From positions 1 to 64,000 of the forward strand of contig JBMNGW010000012.1 in NCBI GenBank assembly GCA_050950025.1: a DNA stretch of 64,000 nt, read 5' to 3'. Source of the stretch: JBMNGW01 sp050950025 (GTDB lineage: Bacteria; Spirochaetota; Spirochaetia; Sphaerochaetales; Sphaerochaetaceae). The position numbers were made by a program, and so were the translations under genes. The notes below the pieces were generated by a model. It worked only from the letters and a program-made list of their open reading frames with translations, ran no database searches and was not told the origin of the DNA. Numbering within the stretch: position 1 is the stretch's first letter; the number at the start of each line of letters is the position of its first letter. Shown here piece after piece: positions 16,846 to 26,478 of this stretch.

Positions 16846-18339
16846 TTAGTGTTTTGCAAAAGGGGGAGAATATAGCCGCCTCTTTTTAAAAGGGAGAGTC
16901 ACCTCTTTGATACATCCTAACAAAACCAAAGAGTGCAATGCTTCATTTACTTCTTTCTCTTGCCAACTTTGTAACACTCCGTACAGAGCATTTTTTTTAT
17001 ACAAAGGGGGGCAGTTGGGGCTGGCAGTTAACACCCCAGCAGCCTCTTGGCAACTAAAACGCAGTGGATACCGTTTGATTAACCTAAGTATTTGCTGTTG
17101 GCCATCGGCATCGGTAAAAACAGTTGCACTACATACATCACAGCCGCTGCAACTGCACTCATTCACTGCCAGTAGCGCAAGTAGTTGCTGGCGGCGACAC
17201 AAAGTGTTTTGGGCAAATACTGCAGCCAAAGTAGCTTTAGGGTGCTTTGAAAACAGATAATCGGAGCGCTTCAAACAAACGATGGCATACGCTTGTTTGC
17301 CATCACGTCCAGCTCTTCCCGATTCTTGCAAATACGATTCAACATCATCACTAAGATCAAGATGAATCACTGTTCTAATATTCGGCTTATCGATTCCCAA
17401 CCCGTAGGCACTGGTAGCCACTAAAACCGCTTTTTGAGCATGATAAAACCAGTTCTCTTTCTCTTTGCGAACAGAGGCCTCCAACCCCGCATGATAATAA
17501 TCGACTTGGCAATCTAATTGCAGATTTTGCAAAAACTGAGCATAAGCCTCACACCTTTTTCGCGAGGAGCAAAAAAGTAAGGCCGGTAAAATGGCCACCT
17601 GTTTAATCAAATGCTCCAAATCATGCGTTTTACTTAGGCTTAAATGGGTGCGGTAGTGAATATTGGGCCGATCGGGATCACCTTTAATTACGTGTACTCC
17701 CTGCCCAGCAAAAAGGAGCTGCTTAATTTGGCCAATAATAGAAGGGCTGGCAGTGGCAGTAAAACAAAGTACCTGAAGGGGCTGAACGGCAGTTATAATA
17801 TCATGCAAAGCTAAGAAACTGGGACGAAACGTGGTGCCCCATTGAACTAATGTGTGGACCTCATCGATAACAAACAAATCAATGGTAAGGCTTTTAAACA
17901 GCTCAAGCAGTGGTTTTTGAGAAAGGGTTTCGGGGTTGGTAATGACAAAAGTGGCTAGGCCGCTTCGTAGCTTGTCCTCTATTTCTTTTCTTTGGGCAGG
18001 GCTTTGCCCCCCTTTGAGCACCACTGCCGACAACCCAATTTTTTCAGCTCGTCGCAACTGATCGTTCATCAGCGATAACAGTGGATACACCACAACAGTG
18101 ATCCCTTTAAGCAATAAAGCGGGAAGCATAAAACAGATGCTTTTACCGCTGCCGGTAGGTAGGATAACCAAAAGGTTCTCCACCTGTTTTTTCCAAGAGG
18201 CCTGTTCATATAACCCGGCTTGCTCGGCTATGTAGCGGATAACCAACTGCTGATACGGGTACAAGGCAGGCAAATTAAACCGCCTGGTAACCAAAGAGGC
18301 AATCAGGCGGTCGGTGGGATGTATTTGGTCGGCTTTCAT
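16846..18339 (-). CDS. recQ: RecQ-family ATP-dependent DNA helicase
   Basis: A 3'-5' superfamily 2 helicase. Motif I LPTGSGKSICFMLP, motif II DEVH (in place of the more common DEAH), motif III FTATASPSI, motif V/VI YGLGIDKPNIRTVIH and ESGRAGRDG. A four-Cys zinc site follows (CLKRS...CSCSGCDVC). At ~497 residues it stops after a short winged-helix-like tail and has no HRDC domain, so it is a compact RecQ. ATG 18339 is preferred over the TTG six bases upstream. Confidence 0.92.
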   Translation of the reverse strand: MKADQIHPTDRLIASLVTRRFNLPALYPYQQLVIRYIAEQAGLYEQASWKKQVENLLVILPTGSGKSICFMLPALLLKGITVVVYPLLSLMNDQLRRAEKIGLSAVVLKGGQSPAQRKEIEDKLRSGLATFVITNPETLSQKPLLELFKSLTIDLFVIDEVHTLVQWGTTFRPSFLALHDIITAVQPLQVLCFTATASPSIIGQIKQLLFAGQGVHVIKGDPDRPNIHYRTHLSLSKTHDLEHLIKQVAILPALLFCSSRKRCEAYAQFLQNLQLDCQVDYYHAGLEASVRKEKENWFYHAQKAVLVATSAYGLGIDKPNIRTVIHLDLSDDVESYLQESGRAGRDGKQAYAIVCLKRSDYLFSKHPKATLAAVFAQNTLCRRQQLLALLAVNECSCSGCDVCSATVFTDADGQQQILRLIKRYPLRFSCQEAAGVLTASPNCPPLYKKNALYGVLQSWQEKEVNEALHSLVLLGCIKEVTLPFKKRRLYSPPFAKH

Positions 18340-18371
18340 ACCCAATGAAGTCCGACTAAAGGGGGTATGCT

Positions 18372-19775
18372 TTAGCGATTCATTAAATCTGTGGCCACTT
18401 TTTCACTAAGCTCAGCAGCAACGGCAAACGTCTCACTAAGAGTGGGGTGGGGGTGGACCGACAAAAAGATATCGGAAGCCACAGCTCCCATTTCCAAAGC
18501 CAGAATTGCCTCTCCAATGAGCTCTCCTGCATGTCGGCCGGCAATACCTGCTCCCAAAAGCCGTTTGGTCTGAGGATCAAAGAGGACTTTACTTACCCCC
18601 TCGGCACTCATCGCTGTCAGAGCTCTACCACTAGCTTGCCAAGGGAAAGCAGCTTTGAGATACTCAATTCCCCTCTCTTTGGCCTCTTGCTCAGTTAAGC
18701 CAATCCAAGCCAATTCGGGATCGGTATAGGCAACTGAAGGGATAGATAATGGGGTAAAAGCAGAAGGCAACTTACAGGCCACTTCGGCAGCCACTTTACC
18801 TTGATGGCTGGCTCGGTGGGCAAGCATCGGATCGCCGGTGACATCCCCAATGGCCCAAATGTGCTCAACATTGGTTCTCAGTTTTTCATCGACAGTTATC
18901 CACCCTTTTTGGCCAACAGCAATAGAGGTGTTCTCAATGGCTATGGTATCACTATTGCCTTGGCGTCCAACTGCCACTAATACAACATCAGCTTCTACTG
19001 TTGTAAGGGGAGCTTTCCCCTCTAGATGGACAAGCAGATGCTCTTTAAGAGCCTCGACTTTGGTTACTTGGGTTGAAGTGTAGATGCCGGCGTACCGTTT
19101 TTTAATTTTTTTAAGCAGCGATTGTTTTAAATCGCGATCGGCAGGAGGAATAATGGAATCGGTCATTTCCACAATCGTAATTTCACTGCCCAACCCCTCA
19201 TAAATTGCTGCCATCTCTAAGCCGATAATCCCCCCTCCAATAATCAGCAGCCGTTTGGGAATAGAAGGAACTAAGAGTGCTTCAGTGCTGCTCCAAATGC
19301 GAGCATCTTCGTAGGGGAGAAAGGGGAGGCGAACTGAGCGCGAGCCGACGGCAAGAATAAGATCGTTAAAAGTGAATTCACTTTCACCTGTTTCAGTTTC
19401 TACTTTCAGCGTTGTATTGTTTACAAAGGTTCCCACTCCTTGAATACGCTCTATTTTGCGCCCTTTGCACAGTTGATCTAATCCTGAGGTAAGGGTGGTG
19501 ATTGTTGTCTCTTTATGAGCTCTGATTTTTTCAATATCTATGGTCGGCTCATCAAAGACAACCCCGGCCTCTTTGAGCTCCTTAGCTTCACCCATGGCTT
19601 GCACCACATGCAAAAGAGTTTTGGAGGGAATGCAGCCTCGATTAAGACAAACACCCCCCAGTACATCGGCTTTTTCAATCAGAGTAACTGAGCGACCCAA
19701 ATCGGCAGCTCTGAAAGCGGCTGTATACCCGCCCACTCCGCCGCCTAAGACGACTAAATCTTTTTTTTCTGCCAT
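18372..19775 (-). CDS. lpd: dihydrolipoamide dehydrogenase (E3)
   Basis: The FAD enzyme that reoxidises dihydrolipoamide on the pyruvate dehydrogenase complex. FAD-binding VVLGGGVGGYTAAFRAADLG, redox-active disulfide GGVCLNRGCIPSKTLL, NAD loop LLIIGGGIIGLEMA and the C-terminal catalytic His-Glu region SVHPHPTLSE are all present. 467 residues, full length. Third gene of aceE-aceF-lpd, 9 bp after aceF. Confidence 0.96.
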   Translation of the reverse strand: MAEKKDLVVLGGGVGGYTAAFRAADLGRSVTLIEKADVLGGVCLNRGCIPSKTLLHVVQAMGEAKELKEAGVVFDEPTIDIEKIRAHKETTITTLTSGLDQLCKGRKIERIQGVGTFVNNTTLKVETETGESEFTFNDLILAVGSRSVRLPFLPYEDARIWSSTEALLVPSIPKRLLIIGGGIIGLEMAAIYEGLGSEITIVEMTDSIIPPADRDLKQSLLKKIKKRYAGIYTSTQVTKVEALKEHLLVHLEGKAPLTTVEADVVLVAVGRQGNSDTIAIENTSIAVGQKGWITVDEKLRTNVEHIWAIGDVTGDPMLAHRASHQGKVAAEVACKLPSAFTPLSIPSVAYTDPELAWIGLTEQEAKERGIEYLKAAFPWQASGRALTAMSAEGVSKVLFDPQTKRLLGAGIAGRHAGELIGEAILALEMGAVASDIFLSVHPHPTLSETFAVAAELSEKVATDLMNR

Positions 19776-19784
19776 TCTGTGCTC

Positions 19785-21050
19785 CTACAACAAGATCCTG
19801 CTCATCTGTGCCAACACAGAACTCAGGTAGGTAAGAAAGCGCACTCCCGTCGCTCCGTCAATAACTCGATGATCGTACGATAACGAAAGGGGAAGCATGT
19901 CTCGAGGAACAAAGCTCTCTTTATTCCATTGAGGCATTTTTGTCAGTTTTGACACTCCCAAAATAGCAACCTCAGGGGGATTGATTAAGGGGGTGAAAGC
20001 TGTTCCTCCGATACCGCCCAAACTTGAGATGCTAAATGAGGAGCCTGAAATATCGGCTGCCTTTAATTTACCTTCTCTAGCACGTGTGCTAACTGAAGCT
20101 AATTCAGCAGCAATTTCACTCACTGATTTAGTGTCGACCTGTTTGATTACCGGAACCACCAGCCCATCGGGAGTATCGACAGCCACACCAATGTTCCAAT
20201 ATTTTTTGACAATCAGTTGGTTAGCCGCCACATCAAAAGAGGCATTGAGCTCTGGGTACCGTTTTAGGGCATGGACGGTTGCTTTCATAATAAAGGGCAA
20301 TAACGAGACTCTGATACCTAAGGCTTGCATCTCTTCTCTAATTGAGAGACGGAAAGCTTCCAAATCGGTAACATCGGCCGTATCGTATTGGGTTACTAAA
20401 GGAATTGTTTGCCAGCCCCGCTGTAAATGCGGTCCACTTATTTTTTGAATGCGGCTAAGCTCAACGTTCTCTATTTCACCGTAGACAGAGAAATCTTCCA
20501 GCTCAACAGCAGTAGCAGCTAAGGAAGGTCCTCCTGCTAAAGCTCGTTTAACCAGTTTTTGCACATCTTCTTTCAGAATACGTCCAGCCGGTCCGCTGCC
20601 TTCAACTAAAGCTAAGTCCACTCCCAACTCCCTAGCGTACTGGCGCAACGAGGGTGTGGCATGATACACAGCTCCCAGGCTCTGAGTTCCGGTTACTTCA
20701 CTTTGGACTAGAGGGGGTTTTTCAATTGCCTTGGGAGGGGCTACCTCAATTACAGCTTCCTTTTGTATCTCTGGTTTTTCTAAAGGCGGCTGAGGAGGCT
20801 TTTCCTCTTTTTGGACTACATCAATGTCGGCTAAAAGGGTCCCCATGCTGGCCGTATCGCCTGCTTTAATATGGACAGCTGTGATGGTCCCCTCAAATGG
20901 GCTGGGAATATCGGTGACCGCTTTGGCACTTTCTAAGGCAATAATCGGATCATCAAGGGCAATGGTATCGCCTACTGAGACATAGACCTCAATAACGGCC
21001 ACATCAGAAAACCCTCCTAAATCGGGAACAAGAATTTGTTTGTTTGCCAT
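19785..21050 (-). CDS. aceF: pyruvate dehydrogenase E2, dihydrolipoamide acetyltransferase
   Basis: The core of the pyruvate dehydrogenase complex; transfers acetyl groups to CoA. Residues 1-80 form one lipoyl domain with the lipoylated Lys in ALESAKAVTDIPSP (many E2s have ESDKA here), then a Pro/Glu-rich linker, an E3/E1-binding domain (ATPSLRQYARELGVDL, GPAGRILKEDVQ) and the catalytic domain ending with the active-site His motif LSYDHRVIDGATGVRFL. One lipoyl domain instead of E. coli's three. Located between aceE and lpd with ~10 bp gaps. Confidence 0.94.
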   Translation of the reverse strand: MANKQILVPDLGGFSDVAVIEVYVSVGDTIALDDPIIALESAKAVTDIPSPFEGTITAVHIKAGDTASMGTLLADIDVVQKEEKPPQPPLEKPEIQKEAVIEVAPPKAIEKPPLVQSEVTGTQSLGAVYHATPSLRQYARELGVDLALVEGSGPAGRILKEDVQKLVKRALAGGPSLAATAVELEDFSVYGEIENVELSRIQKISGPHLQRGWQTIPLVTQYDTADVTDLEAFRLSIREEMQALGIRVSLLPFIMKATVHALKRYPELNASFDVAANQLIVKKYWNIGVAVDTPDGLVVPVIKQVDTKSVSEIAAELASVSTRAREGKLKAADISGSSFSISSLGGIGGTAFTPLINPPEVAILGVSKLTKMPQWNKESFVPRDMLPLSLSYDHRVIDGATGVRFLTYLSSVLAQMSRILL

Positions 21051-21059
21051 ATCGTTCTC

Positions 21060-23729
21060 CTAATGGGCCAACGGGCTGGGGGCATTGGGATCGAGGTCGA
21101 ATTTTTTAAGAGCTTCACTGACTCTTTTGGCATCAATGGTCCCTTCTTTGGCCAAAGCACTTAACGAGGCTAAAACTATTTGATACCGATCGACTTCAAA
21201 AAAGCGCCTTAACGCTTCGCGAGTGTCGCTTCTGCCATAACCGTCAGTTCCTAAAATGGTGACACTTGGTTGGGGAATGAGGCGGCGAATTTGCTCAGCA
21301 TAGGCTCTGATATAATCGGTGCTGATAACCACAGGCCCTGCATAAGGAGTTAAAAGCTCAGTCAAATAGGGAATTTTCTCTTTTTTATCGGGATGAAGCA
21401 GATTATAACGCTGAGTTTCAATGCCATCTCGATGCAGTTGATTCACTCCCAAAATACTCCAGATATTGGCTTCGATGCCAAACTCTTCTTTTAAAAGGTG
21501 GGCAGCTGCAATTGATTCGCGTAAAATGGTGCCGCTTCCCATTAAATTGACCACCGGAGCTTTTGTTGAAGCTGCTTTTTTCACTAGGTAAGCCCCTTTG
21601 CGAATCCCCTCTTCAACTCCTTTGGGCATCTGTGGATGGGTGTAGTTTTCATTCATCAAAGTGATGTAGTAAAATATATCCTCATCTTCGGCAAACATCC
21701 GCTGTAAGCCGTCTTGAATAATAACTGCCAGCTCATAGGAGTAGGTAGGATCATACGCTAAGCAGGTGGGGTAGGTCGAAGCGAGCATCAGACCATGACC
21801 GTCTTCATGTTGCAATCCCTCTCCATTTAACGTTGTTCTGCCTGCCGTTCCTCCCATCAAAAATCCTTTGGTCCGCATATCACCGGCAGCCCAAGCAAAA
21901 TCGCCTACTCGCTGAAAGCCAAACATCGAATAGAAGGTGTAAAAGGGGATCATCGTCAGATCATGGTTCGAATAGGAGGTGCCGGCTGCTATCCAAGAGG
22001 AGATGGCTCCCGCTTCGGTAATTCCCTCTTCCAGGATTTGACCGTCCTCTTCTTCGTGGTACCACATTAAGGATTTGCTGTCTTGCGGTTCATACAGCTG
22101 ACCACTTGGGGCATAAATGCCCAGTTGCCTAAACAATCCCTCCATGCCAAACGTTCTGGCCTCATCAGGAACAATGGGAACTATACGCTTGCCAATCTCT
22201 TTGTCTTTCACCAATTTGGTAAGCAATCTCACATAGGCCATGGTGGTAGAAATTTCCCTATCATTGGAGGAGGATAACAAGTCGTTAAACTCTTCTAGGG
22301 GAGGAACATTGAGTTTTTCCCCTTCGGCTTGGCGATAGGGAACCGCTCCGCCCATAATGGTGCGCCGGCGAGCCAAAAACTCAGCTTCGGGGCTGTTGGG
22401 CTCTGGTTTAATAAAGGGCAAAGCCTCCAGTTGATCATCGGCAATAGGAATATGGAAGCGTTCTTTAAAGGCAATTAGGCCCTCTTTGTCCATCTCTTTT
22501 TGGTTATGAGTGCCCATGGAGGCTTCTCCGCTGCCCATTCCATACCCTTTGACTGTTTTAAAGAGAATAACTGTCGGTTCACCTGTGTGGTGGCTAGCAG
22601 CATGAAAAGCTTTGTAGATTTTTCTGGGGTCATGGCCGCCTCGGGTTAACTGCCACAGCTCTTGGTCAGTTTTATCGGCAACCAACTCCTTCAAATAGGG
22701 ATCGTCTCCAAAGAGGTGCTCCCGTAAATAGGCAGGCCCACGGGATTGAATCGTTTGAAACTCACCGTCTACCATGGAATTGAGCTTGCTTAAAAGAATC
22801 CCTTTGGTATCACGTTCTAAAATGGAGTCCCACTCAGTTCCCCAAATGATTTTGATAACGTTCCATCCCGCTCCACGGAATTTTCCTTCCAGCTCTTGAA
22901 TAATTTTACCGTTACCTCGTACCGGCCCATCAAGGCGTTGGAGGTTACAGTTCACCACGCAAATAAGGTTATCTAATTTTTCTCTGGATGCTAATGACAA
23001 AGCTCCCAATGACTCAGGCTCATCCGACTCCCCGTCTCCCATGAAAATCCAGACTTTGCGATCGCCGACCTCTTTAAGTCCGCGAGCTTGTAAGTATTTC
23101 ATAAAGCGGGCTTGGTAAATGGCCATCATGGGCCCCAATCCCATTGAAACGGTAGGAAACTGCCAAAAATGGGGCATCAAGTAGGGGTGGGGATACGAAG
23201 AGAGTCCTTTGCCTCCCACTTCCCGGCGGAAGTTATTCAAATGCTCCTCATCCAACCTCCCTTCAACAAAGGCCCGAGCATACATGCCGGGGGCAGAGTG
23301 GCCTTGGAAAAAGACTAAATCACCGCCGCCAGGGGTATCGTGTCCTTTGAAAAACCAGTTAAACCCTGTCTCGTAAATAGCCGAGTAGCTGACAAAACTG
23401 GCAATATGGCCCCCAATGCCGTGATAATCGCGGTTGGCTTTGGCTACCATGGCCATCGCATTCCAACGGACAAAGGCACTGACATTTTTAGCCAAAAGCG
23501 AATCATCTTTGGGAATGACCGCCTCTTCATCCTGTATGATGGTATTGGTATAGGGGCTAATAACCCCGGGACTGGTTCTGACGCCTCTGTTACGGGCCGT
23601 GGTCGTCAGCTCATTTAACAGGTGGTCTGCCTTTTCGGCTCCTTCGTGTGTGATGACTCCTTCTAACGAATCAATCCAATCTGCGGTTTCGTTTGGATCG
23701 GGGTCATGATAAAAGTGTTGTTTGCTCAT
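21060..23729 (-). CDS. aceE: pyruvate dehydrogenase E1, homodimeric type
   Basis: An 889-residue thiamine-diphosphate enzyme decarboxylating pyruvate, of the single-chain (gamma-proteobacterial AceE) type rather than the alpha/beta type. The ThDP motif runs from GDGESDEPESLG to VVNCNLQRLDGPVRG. GGHDPRKIYKAF and KTVKGYGMG are also characteristic of AceE. The ATG at 23729 is preceded by GAGGAG. First gene of the operon, implying aerobic or mixed pyruvate oxidation rather than only pyruvate:ferredoxin chemistry. Confidence 0.96.
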   Translation of the reverse strand: MSKQHFYHDPDPNETADWIDSLEGVITHEGAEKADHLLNELTTTARNRGVRTSPGVISPYTNTIIQDEEAVIPKDDSLLAKNVSAFVRWNAMAMVAKANRDYHGIGGHIASFVSYSAIYETGFNWFFKGHDTPGGGDLVFFQGHSAPGMYARAFVEGRLDEEHLNNFRREVGGKGLSSYPHPYLMPHFWQFPTVSMGLGPMMAIYQARFMKYLQARGLKEVGDRKVWIFMGDGESDEPESLGALSLASREKLDNLICVVNCNLQRLDGPVRGNGKIIQELEGKFRGAGWNVIKIIWGTEWDSILERDTKGILLSKLNSMVDGEFQTIQSRGPAYLREHLFGDDPYLKELVADKTDQELWQLTRGGHDPRKIYKAFHAASHHTGEPTVILFKTVKGYGMGSGEASMGTHNQKEMDKEGLIAFKERFHIPIADDQLEALPFIKPEPNSPEAEFLARRRTIMGGAVPYRQAEGEKLNVPPLEEFNDLLSSSNDREISTTMAYVRLLTKLVKDKEIGKRIVPIVPDEARTFGMEGLFRQLGIYAPSGQLYEPQDSKSLMWYHEEEDGQILEEGITEAGAISSWIAAGTSYSNHDLTMIPFYTFYSMFGFQRVGDFAWAAGDMRTKGFLMGGTAGRTTLNGEGLQHEDGHGLMLASTYPTCLAYDPTYSYELAVIIQDGLQRMFAEDEDIFYYITLMNENYTHPQMPKGVEEGIRKGAYLVKKAASTKAPVVNLMGSGTILRESIAAAHLLKEEFGIEANIWSILGVNQLHRDGIETQRYNLLHPDKKEKIPYLTELLTPYAGPVVISTDYIRAYAEQIRRLIPQPSVTILGTDGYGRSDTREALRRFFEVDRYQIVLASLSALAKEGTIDAKRVSEALKKFDLDPNAPSPLAH

Positions 23730-23847
23730 GCGTAATCTCCTCGTGCAAAGGCCTTGCCTCCTATTGCACAGTTATTGGAACAAGCACATCCCAATTCATC
23801 CTTCACTGATATATTAAATGTCGTACCAAAGGAGCCAACAGTCAAGG

Positions 23848-24364
23848 TCAATGCATCTGGGTATGTTCCCAGATCGATTCAAGATGTTTGGAAACAGCTT
23901 CCAATCCTCCTTCCACTTTTTTAGTAAGACCTGCTGCCTCGTTTTTGCGGCTTTGTGTTCTGGGTCCCACCACAATAGGCTCTCCTGAGACCACCAGTGC
24001 CTCTTTGTTTTTAGGCGAATACCGGCTGTTAATATTCCCCCCCCTGCATTCGGTTAAAAAGATCCAACAAATGTAAGGCATACTCGCACCCTCTGCCATT
24101 TGAGCAGGGGGGAGTAATATACGAAGGGTCAACATACATCAGAGAATCGACAATTTGTTGGTAAATACTGGCAGCTGTGGTGTCTGAGCTCCCCTTTTCG
24201 CCCTCTTTTAGTATTTTGTAGCGCAGTGTAAAAAGGCGGGTAAGCAAACTCCCTTCTAAAGAGTAGTCAAAGAGTTCTTCTCCTTTTGCCAAAAGGACCT
24301 CACACAAAATGTGGATGTTTTGCTCTAAGCTGAGCTCTGGGTTAGAAGGGACATCGTAGGTGCT
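23848..24364 (-). pseudogene. frameshifted C-terminal extension of the acyltransferase gene (or separate broken gene)
   Basis: Two overlapping minus-strand frames read like one protein. Frame one runs from just before the acyltransferase stop (STYDVPSNPELSLEQNIHIL...) to a stop directly after a run of eight G (C8 on the plus strand, 24037-24044). Frame two continues beyond the run (NINSRYSPKNKEALVVSGEP...) to 23848. Removing one G joins them as MQGGNINSRYSP. Frame one has no good start: its first usable codon is TTG 24307, yet sensible sequence extends upstream to the acyltransferase stop. So the whole may be the C-terminal half of a ~390-residue acyltransferase with two +1 insertions. No family is recognised for this part. 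Confidence 0.5.
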
Positions 24365-25022
24365 AGATAAAAGTGTAATAAGGGCGGTCAGTTGCTTCTA
24401 GCAGTTGTTCGGACAAAGAAGAGCCAGTCAAAGAAAATGAACATTTTTGTTGCAGTTGCTGCAATAAAGAGTTTATCAACGCAATCTGATCGGAGCTGTG
24501 ACGATACCCCACCACAACCGGTAAAATAGTTGGAACTAGATCTTGCTCAGTTGCCCAAAGGGCCAAAGAGGCAACTCCCCCAGTTATCTCTTTAGTTCGA
24601 TACATATGGTAGGTCACCTGAGCCTCAGGAGCTAAGGCTAAGGGGAATTTCCCCTGAGCTAAGGTGCGACGCATGCTTTGCATTGAAGAGGAGTTAGCTC
24701 CCAGATTTTGCACTGCAATGGCCCCCAGGCGGGGGAAAATCCATTCAGCTTTTTTGCCGGCCCACTGGGGCACATCCGAGCCATACAAAAAGGCGGGGTG
24801 GGTCCCCAGAGAGTTAAAAGCGTGCATTAATACCGGCGCATCCTCTTTGGCTGCATGGCGAAAGGCTATGATAAGGCGCCGGTTATCTTTGGTTGCTTGG
24901 TCAATGAGTTTCGTAAGTCTTTGAGGCTGATCAATTGTCACTTTTTTAACCCCCTCAAACGTTCTTAGGTACCAAGGTGCAACTGCCAATACAAGGCGGT
25001 GGACTAATCCATTAAATGACAC
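24363..25022 (-). CDS. lysophospholipid acyltransferase-like protein (probably truncated by frameshift)
   Basis: A PlsC-superfamily protein of 219 residues. The acyltransferase motifs are recognisable: FRHAAKEDAPVL as the HX4D catalytic motif and LALAPEAQVTYH in the position of the acceptor-binding PEG motif. No signal peptide. The stop at 24363 sits in a T4 run (ACTTTTATC); shortening the run by one T would continue into the downstream frame described separately. Its start overlaps the stop of the GPH transporter by one base, so they are probably co-transcribed. Substrate unknown. Confidence 0.7.
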   Translation of the reverse strand: MSFNGLVHRLVLAVAPWYLRTFEGVKKVTIDQPQRLTKLIDQATKDNRRLIIAFRHAAKEDAPVLMHAFNSLGTHPAFLYGSDVPQWAGKKAEWIFPRLGAIAVQNLGANSSSMQSMRRTLAQGKFPLALAPEAQVTYHMYRTKEITGGVASLALWATEQDLVPTILPVVVGYRHSSDQIALINSLLQQLQQKCSFSLTGSSLSEQLLEATDRPYYTFI

Positions 25023-26343
25023 TAAGCAAACTCCTTGCGATCAAGCATTTGTTGGTAATAGTGTTGATCGATGGGATAAAACCACAAGATGATGATTCCA
25101 AGAGCAAACCAGATAAACGGTGCCGGCCCGCACATGATTTTGATACCAATCACTGATAAACTACTTGGTTGGTTGGGCACATAGGCAAACAGGGTTAACA
25201 GCCATCCATTCAATGCCAACGCTAAAGCTTGTCCCACTTTGCTAAAAAAGGTCCACAGCGAAGAAAAAACTCCTTCACGCCGCTTGGAGCCGTGTAGAAG
25301 AGCATCATACTCCACAACATCGGGTAAAATAGCGTGCGGCATCACATAATGCGTCGAGAGTCCACTTCCTGCTAAAGCCATGATAATCACAGCTCCTTGG
25401 GGCCCTATTTGCTCTCCCAACAAAGAAAAAACCATCACAGCAGCACTCATAATAGCCATACCAATGATATAGCAGTTTTTCTTACCCAGCTTTTTGGAGA
25501 TTTTCACCCAGATGGGAATACAAAGCAGTGCCACAGCCAATAAGGCTAAAAGAGCCAATTGAAACAGCGCTTCATTGCCGTAGATGGTGGCAAAATAGTA
25601 GACTAAAGCCACTTGAACCATAGTTGCCCCAATAATAAAAAGGGTCCAACTGATAAGAGCCGATAAAAAGACTCTACTTTTTAAGGCCTCTTTGTAGGTA
25701 CGTATAAACCCCTTATGATCGGGAATAACAGGATTTGCCGGCTCTTTAATGGCCCATATGGTAATCAGGGTAGAAAAAAGCATAATGGCTCCCATCAAAT
25801 ACCCCATGATTGTCCACCCTCTTTGCACATCGACAAAGAGGTTTACCAACGGCATTACAGCTCCCGCTCCCAAAAACGTCCCCACCACAGCAAAGCTCAT
25901 CCGATACCCAGTTAAAATGGTCCTTTGATGATAATCGTCACTTAATTCAGGCAGTAGGGCGCATAGGGGATATTTACCAACGTAAAAGCGGTATTTAGCA
26001 GGCAATACATCAGTGTGAAATAGATGAAAAGAGACATTTGATGCTGCGTCGAGGGCTTAGTGAAAATCCAGCCCATAGCAAAAAAACTAATAATCGAGCC
26101 GACAAACATATACGGGCGCCGCCGTCCCCAGCGGGTGGGAGTTTTATCGCTAATATAACCGGTAATCGGGTCGGTGATGGCATCCCAGATTTTGCCAATC
26201 ATAATGGCAGTTCCCGCCAAAGCAGCCGACAGGTGAACCACGTCGGTTAAAAAATAGAGCAAATAAAAACCCATAATGGTGAAAAAGAGATTTCCCCCTA
26301 TATCACCGATGCCAAACCCCAGTTTTACTCGTTTAGTTACCAT
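25022..26343 (-). pseudogene. GPH-family sugar:cation symporter, frameshifted
   Basis: A MelB-like glycoside/pentoside/hexuronide transporter. The N-terminal frame (ATG 26343) has GFGIGDIGGNLFFTIMGFYLL, the cation-site motif DAITDPITGYISDKT and RWGRRRPYM, then stops at ~25942 after NIPYAPYCLN. The frame from ~25963 down to 25022 continues exactly where the family does: ALLPELSDDYHQRT, then TGYRMSF. Adding one base near 25955-25965 gives NIPYAALLPELSDD and a 440-residue protein of normal family length. Either a recent inactivation or a sequence error. Upstream of the acyltransferase gene, divergent from the aldo/keto reductase. Confidence 0.85.
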
Positions 26344-26426
26344 GGTTTATGTACGTAGTCTCCTTGTGGTTGCTTTGAAGTAGTCTACGCGTCGATTCTC
26401 CTAAGTGAACATAAATATGATCAGCA

Positions 26427-26455
26427 TTGCCCTGTGGTTTAAAAAGGACTATTCT
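26427..26455 (+). promoter_or_regulatory. promoter of the aldo/keto reductase gene
   Basis: -35 TTGCCC at 26427-26432, 17 bp spacer, -10 TATTCT at 26450-26455; the gene's AGGAGG and ATG follow within 25 bp. Confidence 0.45.
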
Positions 26456-26478
26456 TACTCTATTGAAGGAGGGATGCA

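Noticed and set aside
19981..20448. 155-codon frame opposite aceF
   Set aside because: Antisense shadow of a conserved E2 gene with no recognisable protein features.
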